Assembly (NCBI GenBank): GCA_029859085.1 | Contig: JAOUDU010000203.1 | Coordinates: 1-5,746 of the forward strand | Source: Gammaproteobacteria bacterium | Lineage (GTDB): Bacteria; Pseudomonadota; Gammaproteobacteria; Pseudomonadales; Halieaceae | Length of the DNA: 5,746 nt | Direction of reading: 5' to 3' | In this document: in pieces, positions 1 through 5,733 of the stretch | Position numbering within the stretch: the stretch's first letter is position 1 | Layout of the letters: the number at the start of each line of letters is the position of its first letter | The notes under the pieces: model-generated | Told to the model about the DNA's origin: nothing | What the model saw: the letters and a program-made list of their open reading frames with translations, nothing else | Databases searched by the model: none | Made by a program: the position numbers and the translations under genes

Positions 1-502
1 ATTCGCGCACCACCGAGTAGTAGTTTTTCTCGGCGTGCTGCTGGATCGCCCAGCCGATGTCCCCCAGGGTGGCGCCCGGCCGCACGACTTCCAGTGCCTT
101 GTAGAGGCACTCCTGGGTGACCTGGATCAGCCGCTGGGCATGGGGTGCGACCTCGCCCACCTGCACCATGATGCTGGTATCGCCGTGATAGCCTTCCTTT
201 ATTACGGTCACGTCGATGTTGACGATGTCGCCGTTTTTCAGCTTGCGGGTGTCCGAGGGAATGCCGTGGCAGACCACGTCGTTGACGGATGTGCAGATGG
301 AGCGGGGAAAGCCGTTGTAGTTGAGTGGTGCCGGGATCGCCTGCTGGGTCCCGGTGATATAGTCGTGACAGATTTTGTCCAGCTCGCCAGTGGTCATCCC
401 CACCTGGACCAGCGGCGCGATCATTTCCAGCACCTCGGCGGCGAGGCGCCCCGCAACCCGCATCTTTTCTATCTCGGCCGCGGTCTTGATCGATACTGGC
501 AT
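1..502 (-). CDS. map: Methionine aminopeptidase type I, N-terminal part (cut by window edge)
   Basis: This cytosolic metalloprotease removes the initiator Met from nascent proteins whose second residue is small. Reading the minus strand from the ATG at 502-500 gives 167 codons beginning MPVSIKTAAEIEKMRVAGRL and ending ...YYSVVRE, which aligns without gaps to E. coli Map from memory. The conserved H79 (VVCHGIP) and the first two metal ligands, D97 (NIDVT) and D108 (HGDTS), are visible and keep E. coli numbering. The remaining ligands (His171, Glu204 and Glu235 in E. coli) and about 95 C-terminal residues lie beyond base 1, so catalytic integrity cannot be fully judged. The Shine-Dalgarno match upstream of the start is weak (TAGGT, about 6 nt away on the minus strand). 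The gene is divergent from rpsB, the usual gammaproteobacterial arrangement. The identification is secure. Confidence 0.97.
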   Translation of the reverse strand, partial: MPVSIKTAAEIEKMRVAGRLAAEVLEMIAPLVQVGMTTGELDKICHDYITGTQQAIPAPLNYNGFPRSICTSVNDVVCHGIPSDTRKLKNGDIVNIDVTVIKEGYHGDTSIMVQVGEVAPHAQRLIQVTQECLYKALEVVRPGATLGDIGWAIQQHAEKNYYSVVRE

Positions 503-539
503 CTGTAACCTATTGAAAAATATGAAAAAATAGTGAATT

Positions 540-563
540 CCCCGGGTGTTGGCTCCGCCGGGG
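540..563. other. GC-rich inverted repeat in the map-rpsB intergenic region
   Basis: CCCCGG at 540-545 can pair with CCGGGG at 558-563 around a 12-nt loop. Read on the minus strand, the repeat is followed by an AT-rich, T-run-containing stretch (bases 535 down to 511) leading to the map start. It would therefore sit near the 5' end of a map transcript. The T runs do not directly abut the stem and no gene is seen upstream on the minus strand, so it is not a convincing terminator. It may be a 5' stabilising hairpin or have no function. Confidence 0.35.
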
Positions 564-570
564 GAGGCAC

Positions 571-576
571 ATTCTA
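571..576 (-). promoter_or_regulatory. Candidate -10 box for map
   Basis: On the minus strand, TAGAAT (576 to 571) matches five of six bases of the sigma-70 -10 consensus and lies about 70 nt upstream of the map start. No good -35 hexamer or extended -10 is seen at the right spacing. This is the best candidate in the intergenic region, but it remains weak. Confidence 0.3.
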
Positions 577-630
577 CCCTATTCAGCCGGCAAATGAGTA
601 ATTGCGCCACGCAACAGCCCCCACGGAGCC

Positions 631-659
631 TTTAATCCCTGCCGGAGTTGTGGTATAAA
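631..659 (+). promoter_or_regulatory. rpsB promoter: extended -10 with GC-rich discriminator
   Basis: TGTGGTATAAA at 649-659 contains a TGn extended -10 (651-653) joined to TATAAA (654-659). A weak -35-like TTTAAT (631-636) lies 17 nt upstream. From memory, an extended -10 of this form is conserved upstream of rpsB in E. coli and related gammaproteobacteria. Transcription would start near 665-667. The interval after the -10 is all G/C (GCGCGCC, 660-666), as in stable-RNA and ribosomal-protein promoters repressed by ppGpp and DksA. Stringent control is inferred, not shown. Confidence 0.8.
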
Positions 660-665
660 GCGCGC

Positions 666-814
666 CTCCGCGAGGGCAGGGCCAGCAATATCCGGTGCCC
701 GCCGTCGGGGAAACAACGACACACACATATCAATACCTGCTCCAGGGTGCCGGTTTGACTGGTTTGGTTGCAGGGGTATGTGGAGGTTTAACCCAAACAC
801 AAGGTAATCACATT
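666..814 (+). promoter_or_regulatory. rpsB 5' leader, probable S2-responsive regulatory RNA
   Basis: About 150 nt separate the predicted transcription start from the rpsB ATG. In E. coli the same position holds a leader through which S2 represses rpsB-tsf translation, and the t44/tff RNA maps to this map-rpsB region. Visible structure: CCCG 698-701 with CGGG 706-709; a CA-rich, probably single-stranded stretch at 711-732; CCTGC 736-740 with GCAGG 770-774, extendable by ATA/TAT (733-735 with 777-779) or replaced at its base by CACATA 724-729 with TATGTG 777-782. The loop segment GTTTGGTT 762-769 can also pair with 790-798, beside the AAGG Shine-Dalgarno (801-804). The leader function is well supported by context, but the exact fold is inferred by eye. 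Confidence 0.6.
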
Positions 815-1594
815 ATGTCGCAAGTAAGCATGCGCGACCTGCTTCAGGCGGGCGCCCATTTCGGACACCAAACACGCTACTGGAATCCCAAGATGGACCA
901 GTACATCTTCGGTGCCCGCAACAAGATCCACATCATCAACCTCGAGCACACCGTGCCGGCCTTCAACGAAGCGCTGGACCTGGTCAAGCGCCTCGCGGGC
1001 AACAAGAACAAGATCCTGTTCGTCGGCACCAAGCGCGCCGCCAGCAAGATTATCAAGGAGCAGGCAGAGCGCGCCGGTATGCCTTATGTCAGCCATCGCT
1101 GGCTGGGCGGCATGCTCACCAACTACAAGACCATCCGCGCCTCCATCAAGCGCCTGCGTGACCTCGAAACCCAGATGACAGACGGCACCTTCGCCAAGCT
1201 GACCAAGAAAGAGGCGCTGATGCGCACTCGCGATATGGAAAAGCTGGAGCGCAGCATCGGCGGTATCAAGAGCATGGGCGGTCTGCCCGACGCCCTGTTT
1301 GTGGTTGACGTGGACCACGAGCGCATCGCCATAACCGAGGCCAACAAGCTCGGGATACCGGTGATCGGCATCGTCGACACCAACAGCAACCCCGATGGCG
1401 TCGACTACGTCATCCCCGGCAACGACGACGCCATTCGCGCGGTCAAGCTCTACGTGTCCGCGGTGGCGGATGCCTGCCTGGCGGGCAGGTCAGAGTCCGG
1501 CGAGGCGATTGTGGCCAAGGACGAGTTTATCGAAGAAGCTGCGGCCCCGGTCGAGGAGACCCCCGGCGCCGTTGCGCCCAGCGCTGCTGAATAA
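815..1594 (+). CDS. rpsB: 30S ribosomal protein S2
   Basis: S2 is a late-assembling 30S protein at the head-body junction. It is needed for S1 to bind and hence for mRNA recruitment. The 259-residue product starts [20 protein letters not shown] and carries the family hallmarks [13 protein letters not shown] (15-27), [14 protein letters not shown] (31-44), FVGTKRAA (69-76), [10 protein letters not shown] (94-103) and [12 protein letters not shown] (158-169). [24 protein letters not shown] (186-209) closes the fold. It is somewhat longer than E. coli S2 (241 aa) because of an Ala/Glu/Pro-rich acidic tail after about residue 234, a region that varies among S2 proteins. The ATG at 815 is preferred over an in-frame GTG at 695 because it follows AAGG (801-804) and matches the family N terminus; the GTG lies inside the leader. 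It is the first gene of the rpsB-tsf operon and is probably autoregulated through its leader. Confidence 0.98.
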   Translation: MSQVSMRDLLQAGAHFGHQTRYWNPKMDQYIFGARNKIHIINLEHTVPAFNEALDLVKRLAGNKNKILFVGTKRAASKIIKEQAERAGMPYVSHRWLGGMLTNYKTIRASIKRLRDLETQMTDGTFAKLTKKEALMRTRDMEKLERSIGGIKSMGGLPDALFVVDVDHERIAITEANKLGIPVIGIVDTNSNPDGVDYVIPGNDDAIRAVKLYVSAVADACLAGRSESGEAIVAKDEFIEEAAAPVEETPGAVAPSAAE

Positions 1595-1607
1595 GCGCCG
1601 CACCCAA

Positions 1608-1636
1608 CCCGCTGCCGACGGTGCGTCGGTCGCGGG
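1608..1636 (+). other. Interrupted hairpin in the rpsB-tsf spacer
   Basis: Starting 14 nt after the rpsB stop, CCCGC (1608-1612) pairs with GCGGG (1632-1636) and CCGAC (1615-1619) pairs with GTCGG (1625-1629). A symmetrical 2x2 internal loop separates the two helices and a 5-nt loop, GGTGC, caps them. There is no T tract after it, so it is not a terminator by itself. It could block 3' exonucleases or be an RNase processing site. The pairing is seen directly; function is inferred. Confidence 0.5.
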
Positions 1637-1658
1637 AAATATCCTGCCCCTGGTGGAC

Positions 1659-1681
1659 AAACCCCCGGGGTTTTTATTTTT
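1659..1681 (+). terminator. Terminator-like attenuator between rpsB and tsf
   Basis: AAACCCC (1659-1665) and GGGGTTT (1667-1673) form an inverted repeat with almost no loop, so about five pairs can form once a 5-nt loop is allowed. A T-rich tract (1671-1681, broken by one A) follows at once. The tract is what intrinsic termination needs, but the stem is short, suggesting partial termination inside the operon. tsf has no obvious promoter of its own here, so read-through must occur. The element would lower EF-Ts mRNA relative to S2 mRNA; that is inference. Confidence 0.45.
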
Positions 1682-1684
1682 AAG

Positions 1685-1700
1685 CCCCGGGCTCCCGGGG
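1685..1700 (+). other. Hairpin just upstream of the tsf ribosome binding site
   Basis: CCCCGGG (1685-1691) is the reverse complement of CCCGGGG (1694-1700). With a 4-nt loop this gives six G-C pairs, plus a possible G-T and A-T pair at the base. It ends 7 nt before the AGGAGG of tsf. Its left arm can instead pair with CCCGGGG at 1664-1670, closing a hairpin whose loop holds the T-rich tract, so this stem and the preceding terminator-like stem are alternatives. Confidence 0.5.
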
Positions 1701-1707
1701 TTGCGAG

Positions 1708-1713
1708 AGGAGG
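1708..1713 (+). promoter_or_regulatory. tsf ribosome binding site (decides the start codon)
   Basis: A perfect AGGAGG lies 7 nt before the ATG at 1721 and only 1 nt before another in-frame ATG at 1715. The spacing favours 1721. GAGAGG at 1705-1710 could serve the upstream ATG poorly. Confidence 0.75.
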
Positions 1714-1720
1714 AATGACG

Positions 1721-2578
1721 ATGTCCGCAGCACTGGTTAAGGAACTACGTGAGCGCACAGGCCTGGGCCTGCTGGAATGCAAGAAAGCGCTGGCTGCCTG
1801 CGATGGCGATATTGAACTGGCGATAGAGGAACTGCGCAAGTCCAGTGGAATGAAAGCGGCCAAGAAGGCAGGTCGTACCGCCGCAGACGGTGTGGTCGCG
1901 GCCAGGGTGGCCGACGACGGCAGTTATGCGGTGGTCATCGAGGTCAACAGCGAGACCGATTTTGTCGCCCGCGACGCCGGTTTTCTCGCCTTTGTCGAAA
2001 GGGTGCTGGACGCGGCGTTCAGCTCCCGCCAGACCGATGTCGCGGCGCTGATGTCGGGTGAGCTGGAAGCGGCTCGCGAGGCGCTGGTGCAGAAGATCGG
2101 GGAGAATATCGGCGTGCGCCGTATTGTCCTGTTGGGCGCCGATGCCGGCGTGGTGGGTGCCTACGTGCACGGCAACAACCGCATTGCAGTGCTGGTTGCG
2201 CTCAGCGGCGGCGACCCCGACCTGGCCAGGGACGTGGCCATGCATGTCGCGGCGGTGAATCCCCAGGTGGTATCTCCGGCCGACATGCCGGCAGAGGCGA
2301 TCGCCAAGGAAAAAGAAATCTACACCGCCCAGGCACAGGATTCCGGCAAGCCAGCCGATATCATCGAGAAGATGATCGGTGGCCGCATCAAGAAATTCCT
2401 GGCCGAGAACAGCCTGCTCGAGCAGGCGTTCGTGAAGAACCCCGATATCACCGTGGGCAAGCTCGTGGCCGGCGCCGGCGCCGGTGTCACCGGCTTCGTG
2501 CGCTTCGAGGTCGGCGAGGGTATCGCTGTCGAGAAAGTGGATTTCGCCCAGGAAGTGGCCGCGCAGCTCAAGGGCTAG
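1721..2578 (+). CDS. tsf: Translation elongation factor Ts
   Basis: EF-Ts is the cytosolic guanine-nucleotide exchange factor that releases GDP from EF-Tu so that it can rebind GTP and aminoacyl-tRNA. The 285-residue product (E. coli 283) begins [24 protein letters not shown], a UBA-like N-terminal domain (about 1-50) that docks on EF-Tu. It continues through [15 protein letters not shown] (74-88), whose TDFV (79-82) is the loop that inserts near the EF-Tu magnesium site. The two-subdomain core runs to about residue 190, a coiled-coil-like helical segment follows at about 190-235, and the C-terminal module holds [11 protein letters not shown] (257-267). The ATG at 1721 was chosen by Shine-Dalgarno spacing; the ATG at 1715 would add only MT, and the family N terminus (MAEITA...) does not exclude it. 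It is the second gene of the rpsB operon. Confidence 0.97.
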   Translation: MSAALVKELRERTGLGLLECKKALAACDGDIELAIEELRKSSGMKAAKKAGRTAADGVVAARVADDGSYAVVIEVNSETDFVARDAGFLAFVERVLDAAFSSRQTDVAALMSGELEAAREALVQKIGENIGVRRIVLLGADAGVVGAYVHGNNRIAVLVALSGGDPDLARDVAMHVAAVNPQVVSPADMPAEAIAKEKEIYTAQAQDSGKPADIIEKMIGGRIKKFLAENSLLEQAFVKNPDITVGKLVAGAGAGVTGFVRFEVGEGIAVEKVDFAQEVAAQLKG

Positions 2579-2596
2579 GCGCTGCCCGGGCAAACG

Positions 2597-2621
2597 AAAC
2601 GGGGCTTCGGCCCCGTTTTTT
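2597..2621 (+). terminator. Intrinsic terminator of rpsB-tsf
   Basis: AAACGGGGC (2597-2605) and GCCCCGTTT (2610-2618) form a perfect 9-bp stem capped by a TTCG tetraloop, followed by six T residues (2616-2621). It begins 18 nt after the tsf stop. It ends the translation-factor operon and separates it from the pyrH unit. Confidence 0.95.
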
Positions 2622-2744
2622 ATGTACTGGATGTTCCGGGCCGCGCAGGCGGTATGTCGCGCGAGGCATCGAGGGCCCACCCCGCAGTATCGGGTGTGCC
2701 GGCAGCGACTCGCCGTTTGCAAGTGCATTTTTCTCGCTACCCCC

Positions 2745-2773
2745 TAGGGTGTTGGCGCCGCTTCCTGTAAGAT
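2745..2773 (+). promoter_or_regulatory. Candidate pyrH promoter
   Basis: TAAGAT (2768-2773) is a good -10 match, preceded directly by TG. The hexamer 17 nt upstream (TAGGGT, 2745-2750) is a poor -35. Transcription would start near 2780, giving a leader of about 20 nt that still contains the Shine-Dalgarno. Because a strong terminator ends the preceding operon, a promoter is needed in 2622-2799. The rest of that interval shows no ORF or strong repeat, only an isolated -35-like TTGCAA at 2717-2722 with no good -10 partner. Confidence 0.45.
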
Positions 2774-2799
2774 ACGGGCCAGCTCAGGAGAGGACATTT

Positions 2800-3525
2800 A
2801 TGCCACAACCGGCGGGCGACAAAAAGTACAAACGAATCCTGCTCAAGCTCAGTGGCGAGGCCCTGACAGGGCGTGAAAGTTTCGGCATTGACCCGAAAAT
2901 TCTCGACCAGATGGCGCTCGAAGTCGGCCAGCTGGTAGGGATTGGTGTACAGGTGGGCCTGGTGGTAGGGGGCGGCAACCTGTTTCGCGGAGCCGCCCTG
3001 CAGGCCGCCGGTCTCGACCGTGTCACGGGGGACCATATGGGCATGCTGGCCACCGTGATGAATGCACTGGCGCTGCGCGATGCCCTGGAGCGCTCCAATA
3101 TCTCCACCCAGGTGATGTCGGCAATTCCGATGAGCGGCGTGGTCGACCATTACGACAGGCGCAAGGCCATTCGCGCTCTCAGCAACGGCGACGTGGTGAT
3201 ATTCGCCGCCGGCACCGGCAACCCCTTTTTCACCACTGATTCGTCCGCCTGCCTGCGTGGAATCGAGGTCGACGCCGAGCTGGTGCTGAAGGCCACGAAG
3301 GTCGACGGCGTCTACTCCGCCGATCCCCTGAAGTTTCCCGATGCCGTCAGGTATGATCACCTGACCTATGACGAAGTGCTCGACAGGAAGCTCGAGGTCA
3401 TGGACCTGACCGCCATCTGCCTGTGCCGCGACCACAAAATGCCGGTGCGGGTGTTTGAAATGGAGAAGCGCGGCGCGCTGCTCAATATAGTCAGGGGTGG
3501 GGACGAAGGGACCCTGATCCAGTAG
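2800..3525 (+). CDS. pyrH: UMP kinase (uridylate kinase)
   Basis: This bacterial-type UMP kinase of the amino acid kinase family transfers phosphate from ATP to UMP to give UDP. It is unrelated to eukaryotic UMP/CMP kinases, is hexameric, and is allosterically controlled by GTP and UTP in known members. The 241-residue product carries the N-terminal phosphate-binding [12 protein letters not shown] (11-22), the glycine-rich [11 protein letters not shown] (55-65) for UMP/ATP phosphates, [12 protein letters not shown] (77-88), the UMP-contacting [17 protein letters not shown] (138-154), and the ATP-site [13 protein letters not shown] (164-176). Length and motifs match E. coli PyrH (241 aa). The ATG at 2800 follows AGGAGAGGA (2786-2794); an in-frame GTG at 2749 has no ribosome binding site and lies upstream of the likely promoter. 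It leads the pyrH-frr-uppS-cdsA run, with frr starting 26 nt downstream. Confidence 0.98.
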   Translation: MPQPAGDKKYKRILLKLSGEALTGRESFGIDPKILDQMALEVGQLVGIGVQVGLVVGGGNLFRGAALQAAGLDRVTGDHMGMLATVMNALALRDALERSNISTQVMSAIPMSGVVDHYDRRKAIRALSNGDVVIFAAGTGNPFFTTDSSACLRGIEVDAELVLKATKVDGVYSADPLKFPDAVRYDHLTYDEVLDRKLEVMDLTAICLCRDHKMPVRVFEMEKRGALLNIVRGGDEGTLIQ

Positions 3526-3536
3526 CGGGCCAATCC

Positions 3537-3543
3537 GGAGGAG
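3537..3543 (+). promoter_or_regulatory. frr ribosome binding site (supports the GTG start)
   Basis: GGAGGAG lies 8 nt upstream of the GTG at 3552. Together with the family N terminus (M-I-x-D-I), this fixes the non-ATG start. Confidence 0.85.
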
Positions 3544-3551
3544 ATACGGTA

Positions 3552-4109
3552 GTGATCAACGACATCAAAAAAGAAGCCCGGGAGCGGATGGAGAAGAGCC
3601 TCGAGGCACTGGTCCACAACTTCAACAAGATCCGCACCGGCCGCGCCCATCCCAGCCTGCTCGACGGTGTGCGGGTTGAATATTACGGCGCCGAAACCCC
3701 GCTTTCCCAGATGGCCAATATCTCCGTGGAAGATGCGCGGACACTCGCCCTGACTCCCTGGGACAAGTCGGTAGTACCGCAGATCGAGCGGGCGATCATG
3801 AAGTCCGACCTCGGCCTGAATCCCTCCACCGCGGGCGGTGTTATCCGTATACCCATGCCCATGCTCACCGAGGAGACGCGCAAGGGATTTACCCGCCAGG
3901 CGCGGCACGAGGCCGAGTCGGCGCGGGTTTCGGTGCGCAATGCGCGCCGCGACGCGATGGCCCTGCTCAAGGAACTGGTCAAGGACAAGGAGATTGGCGA
4001 GGACGACGAGCGCCGCGGCCAGGACGACGTGCAGAAACTGACAGATTCTTTTATCGCCCAGATTGAAAAACTGCTGGCGGAGAAAGAAACCGACCTGATG
4101 GAAATCTGA
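3552..4109 (+). CDS. frr: Ribosome recycling factor
   Basis: RRF acts with EF-G to split post-termination 70S ribosomes so that subunits can be reused. The 185-residue product is the same length as E. coli RRF and aligns without gaps. It starts at [22 protein letters not shown] begins the long three-helix domain I (about 1-29 and 105-185). The short beta-rich domain II (about 30-104) holds [14 protein letters not shown] (26-39) and ASDLGLNP-like [12 protein letters not shown] (84-95). VRNARRDA (128-135) contains R132, the arginine important for function in E. coli RRF, and the C-terminal helix has [21 protein letters not shown] (145-165). Pairing with pyrH is the common bacterial arrangement. 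The stop lies 10 nt before uppS, which suggests coupled translation. Confidence 0.98.
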   Translation: MINDIKKEARERMEKSLEALVHNFNKIRTGRAHPSLLDGVRVEYYGAETPLSQMANISVEDARTLALTPWDKSVVPQIERAIMKSDLGLNPSTAGGVIRIPMPMLTEETRKGFTRQARHEAESARVSVRNARRDAMALLKELVKDKEIGEDDERRGQDDVQKLTDSFIAQIEKLLAEKETDLMEI

Positions 4110-4119
4110 ACCCACCAGG

Positions 4120-4902
4120 ATGCCTATCACCGAGCCACCATCCGGGCCGACCGATGAGCCAGGGCAGGTAATTCCCCGCCATGTGGCTATTATCATGGAT
4201 GGCAATAACCGCTGGGCCAGGCGCCGCGGGCTGCCCGGGGTCGCGGGACACCGGGCCGGTGTGGAGGCTGTCAGGGGTGTGTTGCGGGCCTGCCGCAAGC
4301 AGGGCGTCGAGGTGCTTACCCTGTTCGCGTTCAGCAGCGAGAACTGGGGCCGGCCGCAGCCGGAGGTGCGAGCCCTGCTCGCCCTCCTGTCGCGCTACCT
4401 GCGCAACGAGGTCAGGGAACTGCACAAGGACGGTATCAGGCTGCGCTTCATCGGGGAGAGAAAACGCTTCAGCGAGCGACTGCGCCGGCTTATGCAGCAA
4501 TCTGAGCAGGTCACCGCGGCCAATACTGCAGCCACGATGGTCATCGCGGTGGATTATGGCGGCCAGTGGGATATCGCCCAGGCGGCGCAAAAACTGGCCC
4601 AGCGTGTGCAGGAGGGCAGCTTGCAGCCCGGTGACATCACTCCCGAGCTGATAGACCGCAATATCTCGATCAGTGATCTCCCGCGCCCGGACCTTTGCAT
4701 CAGGACCGGCGGCGACGCCCGTGTAAGCAACTTCATGTTGTGGCACTTCGCCTACAGCGAACTGTATTTTACCAACATCCTGTGGCCGGATTTCGATGAG
4801 GCCGAATTTGCCGGCGCGCTGGCTGATTACAGCCGCCGGGAGCGCCGCTTCGGCCTGCGCGAAACGCCGGGGCTGGTTACAGGGGGCAGCGCCCATGCTT
4901 AG
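4120..4902 (+). CDS. uppS: Undecaprenyl diphosphate synthase (cis-prenyltransferase)
   Basis: UppS adds eight isopentenyl units in cis to farnesyl diphosphate. The C55 product, after dephosphorylation, carries peptidoglycan and O-antigen precursors across the inner membrane. The 260-residue product has the family's P-loop-like HVAIIMDGNNRWA (21-33) with the catalytic/Mg-binding D27. It also has H44 (GHRAG), FSSENWGRP (71-79), the IPP site RTGGDARVSNF (195-205), and E214 in the second Mg/IPP region (AYSELYFT, 211-218), then LWPDF (221-225). Every key residue is one position later than in E. coli. The ATG at 4120 is effectively forced: an in-frame stop lies at 4096-4098 and the next Met (residue 26) is inside the active-site motif. 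No spaced Shine-Dalgarno is present; the only AGGA overlaps the start codon, so translation probably depends on ribosomes finishing frr 10 nt upstream. The 3' end overlaps cdsA by 8 nt. Confidence 0.97.
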   Translation: MPITEPPSGPTDEPGQVIPRHVAIIMDGNNRWARRRGLPGVAGHRAGVEAVRGVLRACRKQGVEVLTLFAFSSENWGRPQPEVRALLALLSRYLRNEVRELHKDGIRLRFIGERKRFSERLRRLMQQSEQVTAANTAATMVIAVDYGGQWDIAQAAQKLAQRVQEGSLQPGDITPELIDRNISISDLPRPDLCIRTGGDARVSNFMLWHFAYSELYFTNILWPDFDEAEFAGALADYSRRERRFGLRETPGLVTGGSAHA

Positions 4903-5731
4903 GCAGCGCGTGATCACCGCCGTGGTCATGGCGAGCCTGTTCCTGGCGGCGGTGGCCTTCCTCTCCCTGCCCTGGCTCGCGCTGCTGTTCGGTATCCTGA
5001 TCTGCCTGGGCGCCTGGGAATGGTCCCGGCTCTGCGGCTGGGAATCACCCCTGGCCCGCGGCCTCTACGCACTGGTGGTGGTCGCAGTGCTGGGCCTGCT
5101 CTACCGGTACTGCCAGTTGGGCGCGGGTGCGCCGCGGGAACAGGTGCAACCCGTTCTCGGGGTCGCCTGCCTGTGGTGGTCGCTGGCACTGCTGTGGGTC
5201 AAGGGTTACCCGGGCAGCGCGGTATTCTGGCGCACGCAGGCCATGCGCAACCTGATGGGGCTGCTGGTGCTCGCGCCCTCCTGGGTGGCGGCTGTCTACC
5301 TGCTGAGCTTTCCCCGGGGCGGCGGCCTGGTCGTGGTCCTGGTGCTGGTGGTGGCGTCCGCTGATATCGGCGCCTACTTCTCCGGCAAGCGCTGGGGCCG
5401 GCACAAACTGGCAGAGGTGGTCAGCCCAAAGAAAACCTGGGAGGGGTTCTGGGGTGGCATGGTGGCCTGCGCGCTGTTGGCGCTGCTGTTGTGGTCGCAG
5501 CTGCCAAACCAGCAGGCCCATGTGAGCCTGGCCGCGGCGCTGGTGGTGACGCTGGCCACGGCCCTCGCCTCGGTGGTGGGTGACCTTACCGTGAGTATGG
5601 TCAAGCGCGAGGCCGGGGTGAAAGACAGCGGCAGCCTGTTGCCGGGCCACGGTGGCGTACTGGACCGCCTGGACAGCATCTGCGGGGCGGCTCCGGTCTT
5701 TGCCCTGGGCCTGCTGCTGGCGGGATGGTAG
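4895..5731 (+). CDS. cdsA: Phosphatidate cytidylyltransferase (CDP-diglyceride synthase)
   Basis: CdsA is an inner-membrane enzyme that joins CTP and phosphatidic acid to make CDP-diacylglycerol, the precursor of phosphatidylethanolamine, phosphatidylglycerol and cardiolipin. The 278-residue product (E. coli 285) is strongly hydrophobic. Likely membrane segments fall near residues 7-23, 25-41, 57-70, 86-102, 119-137, 144-161, 187-200, 211-229 and 262-277. The family signature is complete at 234-260: S-M-V-K-R, four residues, K-D-S-G (243-246), then P-G-H-G-G (250-254) and D-R-L-D (257-260), including the D257/D260 pair. ADIGAYFSGKRWGRHKL (156-172) and SPKKTWEG (177-184) also match the family. 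The ATG at 4895 follows AGGGGG (4881-4886) and lies inside the end of uppS, which suggests coupled translation of the two lipid-pathway enzymes. Confidence 0.97.
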   Translation: MLRQRVITAVVMASLFLAAVAFLSLPWLALLFGILICLGAWEWSRLCGWESPLARGLYALVVVAVLGLLYRYCQLGAGAPREQVQPVLGVACLWWSLALLWVKGYPGSAVFWRTQAMRNLMGLLVLAPSWVAAVYLLSFPRGGGLVVVLVLVVASADIGAYFSGKRWGRHKLAEVVSPKKTWEGFWGGMVACALLALLLWSQLPNQQAHVSLAAALVVTLATALASVVGDLTVSMVKREAGVKDSGSLLPGHGGVLDRLDSICGAAPVFALGLLLAGW

Positions 5732-5733
5732 CT

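Noticed and set aside
695..814. N-terminal extension of rpsB from an in-frame GTG at 695
   Set aside because: The extension falls inside the predicted leader, lacks a ribosome binding site, and adds 40 residues absent from S2. The ATG at 815 matches the family N terminus.
1715..1720. Alternative tsf start at ATG 1715
   Set aside because: AGGAGG would be only 1 nt away, against 7 nt for the ATG at 1721. It adds just two residues, so it cannot be excluded entirely.
1745..2728. Long open frame on the minus strand (327 codons) across tsf
   Set aside because: It lies opposite a clear EF-Ts gene, has no family resemblance or ribosome binding site that I can see, and its His/Gly/Ala-rich composition is typical of antisense frames in GC-rich genes.
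2622..2740. Possible small gene or regulatory RNA between the tsf terminator and pyrH
   Set aside because: I found no ribosome binding site with a sensible frame, no strong hairpin and no second terminator. The stretch looks like plain spacer holding or preceding the pyrH promoter.
2749..2799. N-terminal extension of pyrH from an in-frame GTG at 2749
   Set aside because: It has no Shine-Dalgarno and would start upstream of the candidate -10. The ATG at 2800 has a strong AGGAG-type site and gives the normal 241 residues.
3366..4929. Two minus-strand open frames (310 and 292 codons) opposite frr and uppS
   Set aside because: They overlap each other and mirror well-identified genes on the plus strand. 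Their length comes from the lack of AT-rich stop codons in GC-rich sequence.
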